Assembly: GCA_021159225.1 (NCBI GenBank) | Contig: JAGGSE010000048.1 | Span: 1 to 7,327, forward strand | Length of the DNA: 7,327 nucleotides | Source: a bacterium | Lineage (GTDB): Bacteria > Patescibacteriota > Minisyncoccia > Minisyncoccales > JAGGSE01 | Direction of reading: 5' to 3' | Part shown: one piece after another, positions 5,205-7,327 of the stretch | Layout: each line of letters starts with the position of its first letter | How positions within the stretch are numbered: position 1 is the stretch's first letter | The notes under the pieces: generated by a model | What the model was told of the DNA's origin: nothing | The model's input: only the letters and a program-made list of their open reading frames with translations | Databases searched by the model: none | Made by a program: the position numbers and the translations under genes

Positions 5205-6551
5205 CTACCCCCTCCAAGGGAATCTTGCCTTTTCTAATCTTGTTCCCAAAAAGACATTCAAAAAACTCCTGGTAATAACAATGGCGGAAAACATTGAAAC
5301 CAAAATTCCCAAACCCAAGGTAAGGGCAAACCCCTTAACAAAACTGGTTCCAAATTCAAACAAAATTATAGCCACAATAAGAGTGGTAAGATTTCCATCC
5401 CGAATTGAGGGCCAGGCCCGCCTAAAGGCCTCTTTAAGGGCAAAGGGAAAATCCTTCCCTTGTCTTAATTCTTCTCTTAATCGTTCAAAAATAAGAACAT
5501 TGGCGTCAACTGCCATACCCACAGATAAGATAAACCCGCCTATCCCGGCAAGGGTCAGGGTCACGGGGATTAATTTGAATAAAGAAAGAACAATGCCCGT
5601 GTAGATGGCTAAGGCGACAGAGGCGATAAGTCCGGGCAGGCGGTAAAAAAGAATCATAAACAAAATCACCGCCAATATTCCAAAGGCACCGGCCTTCAAA
5701 GATTTCTGAAGGGAAATTTTTCCCAAACTGGGACCAACGCTGTTTTGAGAAATCAGATGAATAGGAGCCGGCAGTGCGCCGGCGCTCAGGTTCCTGGCTA
5801 ATTCCTTTGCCTCTTTTACAGTAAAATTCCCAGTAATCCTTGCCCTTCCCCCGGAAATTTTTTCTTGAACCCGAGGAGTAGAGATAGGGATACCATCAAT
5901 ATAAATCGCCAAAATTTTTCCTACATTCTTAGCGGTAAGGTCTTCAAAAATCTTTGCTCCCTCACTGTTAAACTCTAAAGAGACAAAGGGCTCTGATGTA
6001 TTTTGGTCAAAATCTAAACGCGCTCTTTTCAAATATCTTCCATTAAGACCGGTTGGCTTAAAGGGCTCTTCAATCTGGGCTCTAAGTTGGTCGGTGTTCT
6101 CTCCTCTGTCTTCCATTTCCTTTATTTTCTCTAAAATCTGCTGATTTTTCTTTTTAATTTCCTCAAAATTTTCCTTCTGTTCCCTAAACTCCAAAACCGG
6201 CGTTTTTCCTATTTCCTTGATTGCCTCACCCGGGTCAATGTCGCCTGACAACTCCACAATCAGCCGCTCTCCCTGAACCTGAACCAAGGGCTCTCTCACT
6301 CCAAAGGTATTTACCCTTCTTTCAATTACATCTCTTAATCCGCTCATTACCTCAACTTTGTCTCTGTCAGAGATTTTGGACAAATCGGCTTGATAAACCA
6401 GGTGTACTCCTCCCTGAAGGTCCAGGCCCAACTTAAATGGCTTTTGAGGAAAATGAGGAACCTTAAGATAATCTGCGCAACTAAAAACAATGGCAAGTCC
6501 CCCTATGACAAGAATAAGCAAGACAAGAATATAATTTTTTCTTTCTAGCAT
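5205..6551 (-). CDS. secD: Protein translocase subunit SecD
   Basis: Partner of SecF in the proton-driven Sec accessory complex of the cytoplasmic membrane. It is 448 aa, the compact form, shorter than the roughly 615-aa E. coli protein. The order is: helix 1 (about 7-25), LGLDLQGGVH (41-50), RRVNTFGVREP (78-88) in the first outer domain, a charged, probably helical or coiled-coil insert (about 124-162), GRYLKRARLDF (171-181), the substrate-contacting head part (IPISTPRVQEKISGG, 221-235), SVGPSLG (271-277), then five helices. Functional-motif residues are in GMAVDANVLIFERLREEL (345-362), with Asp349, and in RRAWPSIRDGNLTTLI (377-392). It begins 28 bases after the DUF1614-like gene and ends one base before secF. 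The ATG at 6551 has no clear Shine-Dalgarno, but the N-terminus fits the family well. No yajC is in view. Confidence 0.96.
   Translation of the reverse strand: MLERKNYILVLLILVIGGLAIVFSCADYLKVPHFPQKPFKLGLDLQGGVHLVYQADLSKISDRDKVEVMSGLRDVIERRVNTFGVREPLVQVQGERLIVELSGDIDPGEAIKEIGKTPVLEFREQKENFEEIKKKNQQILEKIKEMEDRGENTDQLRAQIEEPFKPTGLNGRYLKRARLDFDQNTSEPFVSLEFNSEGAKIFEDLTAKNVGKILAIYIDGIPISTPRVQEKISGGRARITGNFTVKEAKELARNLSAGALPAPIHLISQNSVGPSLGKISLQKSLKAGAFGILAVILFMILFYRLPGLIASVALAIYTGIVLSLFKLIPVTLTLAGIGGFILSVGMAVDANVLIFERLREELRQGKDFPFALKEAFRRAWPSIRDGNLTTLIVAIILFEFGTSFVKGFALTLGLGILVSMFSAIVITRSFLNVFLGTRLEKARFPWRG
5211..5215 (-). promoter_or_regulatory. Strong Shine-Dalgarno for secF inside the end of secD
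   Basis: On the minus strand the last codons of secD read TGG AGG GGG TAG, which places GGAGG seven bases before the secF ATG. This is by far the best ribosome binding site in the window; the other genes lack a clear one. It fixes the secF start at 5203 and supports termination-reinitiation coupling with secD. Confidence 0.8.
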
Positions 6552-6579
6552 TTGAACGATATTTTACCAGATTTTTTTC

Positions 6580-7242
6580 CTAAAATCCAGTCAATAACGA
6601 GGAAATAATTCCCACCAAAAATATCCCGTCAAAAACCCCGGCTCCTCCGATAGAAATAAGCCCTGGGTATCTTGCCGCCTTCTTTATATTTAAAAGGTCA
6701 GCGCCAATCAGGGTGCCTAGAACCCCGGCAATAAAGGCGCAGGCAGCGGCATATTTTGGAGCCAGAATTAAAGCAAAAACGGCTGAAAATAAGGGAGGAA
6801 TAAGAGGAGGAAGGGAAATTCCTCTTTCAGGGACAATTTTTGCCAGGGATTTGGAAATGAGAATTATTAAAAGAGTGACAAGTAAAACTGGCAAGAGCGA
6901 AAAACCCTTTTGCCGAAGAAGAAACAAAAAATAGAACGAAAGCAAAACAGGAATCACTGCCCCGCCCAGATTTATAGCCACTCCCTGTTGTACAAGGCGT
7001 CTTGTTTGGAATAAGCCAAAAAATCGTGATTCGGTCCTATAAATCCATTTTCTTCTGCCTATAGGAATGTTGATGCCCGAGCCGAGCAGAATAAGGAAAA
7101 GCAAGAATATGGTTGCCTGAGGAGAAATTCCCAGGTTCTCAAAGCCCAGGGCAAGAATGTGAAAATAAGCCAAAACAAACAAAACAGGCAGAAATAGGAT
7201 AAAAAGAAAAAAAATCAAAAATGTAACCGGAAGGAAAAACAT
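6580..7242 (-). CDS. DUF1614-like multi-pass membrane protein of unknown function
   Basis: A 220-aa very hydrophobic protein with about seven membrane segments. Motifs typical of the DUF1614 family (as remembered) are INLGGAVIPVLLS (90-102), a PERG loop (138-141), GTLIGADLLNI (176-186) and SIGGAGVFDGIFLVGI (197-212) near the C-terminus. The last two, with small residues plus two aspartates inside membrane segments, suggest a transporter- or enzyme-like core, but no function has been established that I know of. Start chosen at the ATG at 7242; an in-frame TTG at 7275 would add 11 residues encoded next to and within the upstream repeat, which makes it doubtful. Only a weak GAG precedes the ATG. 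The gene is 28 bases from secD and probably heads the same operon. Whether it helps SecDF is unknown. Confidence 0.82.
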   Translation of the reverse strand: MFFLPVTFLIFFLFILFLPVLFVLAYFHILALGFENLGISPQATIFLLFLILLGSGINIPIGRRKWIYRTESRFFGLFQTRRLVQQGVAINLGGAVIPVLLSFYFLFLLRQKGFSLLPVLLVTLLIILISKSLAKIVPERGISLPPLIPPLFSAVFALILAPKYAAACAFIAGVLGTLIGADLLNIKKAARYPGLISIGGAGVFDGIFLVGIISSLLTGF

Positions 7243-7261
7243 ATTTTTTAATCTCAAAACA

Positions 7262-7327
7262 ACATTCAAGCGCAAAACTCAAAGCGCAAAAGGCAAAGCC
7301 AAAGCGTAAAGCTTAAAGCTAAAAAGA
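7262..7327. repeat. Second copy of the AAAGC-type repeat, cut by the window edge
   Basis: From about 7262 to the edge the sequence again consists of CAAGCGC, CAAAGCGC and AAAGCGTAAAGC units. Positions 7284-7326 match 4191-4233 at 40 of 43 bases in the same orientation. The T-rich inverted half seen at 4238-4289 is not present here, but it could lie beyond the edge. The copy sits directly upstream of the DUF1614-like gene, where its promoter and leader should be. Confidence 0.75.

Noticed and set aside
6561..6569. Extended -10-like TGGTAAAAT just before secD, which would give a nearly leaderless secD transcript
   Set aside because: One mismatch in the hexamer in A/T-rich DNA, no recognisable -35, and the 28-base gap to the upstream gene makes cotranscription more likely.
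7243..7275. TTG start for the DUF1614-like protein
   Set aside because: The extra 11 residues are encoded next to and partly within the AAAGC repeat; the ATG at 7242 starts directly before the first membrane helix.

Overview
The window suggests a small-genome uncultivated bacterium, most likely of the Candidate Phyla Radiation (Patescibacteria, Parcubacteria-like). This is inferred from three things: a split membrane-protein/TraG-like ATPase pair of a type I associate with that group, weak or missing Shine-Dalgarno sequences before most genes, and low-complexity intergenic repeats. UGA is used as an ordinary stop at the expected C-terminus of both the phosphoglycerate kinase and SecF, which argues against the UGA-glycine code of Gracilibacteria and SR1 and against the UGA-tryptophan code of mycoplasmas. 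No rRNA or tRNA is present to fix the taxonomy.

All six genes lie on the minus strand, so transcription runs right to left. From the right edge: an AAAGC-type repeat (7262-7327), a DUF1614-like membrane protein (6580-7242), secD (5205-6551) and secF (4307-5203). These three genes are tightly spaced and probably form one operon; secD and secF are almost certainly translationally coupled. A 246-base gap (4061-4306) follows. It holds an extended -10 promoter candidate, a mosaic of AAAGC-type direct and inverted repeats, and a short 7-mer tandem array.

Next comes a two-gene module. One gene encodes a single-pass membrane protein with an extraordinarily tryptophan-rich N-terminus (2696-4060); 25 bases later comes a soluble VirD4/TraG-like (HerA/FtsK superfamily) P-loop ATPase (1396-2670). 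The best reading is a two-polypeptide version of a membrane-anchored DNA- or protein-translocation motor, and it is the least understood part of the window. A long imperfect hairpin (1320-1381) separates it from pgk (127-1311), a complete phosphoglycerate kinase with several unusual residues at its active and nucleotide sites. Downstream of pgk are a short A/T-rich repeat (71-122) and two hairpins (25-56 and 1-23), the stronger of which may be its terminator.

In functional terms the window joins lower glycolysis (pgk), the SecDF accessory complex of the Sec translocon, and a putative membrane ATPase machine. No accessory island, CRISPR array, transposase or phage gene is visible. The most interesting points are the split translocation module, the PGK active-site changes, the structured leader before pgk, and the near-identical 43-base repeats that bracket the DUF1614-secD-secF block.
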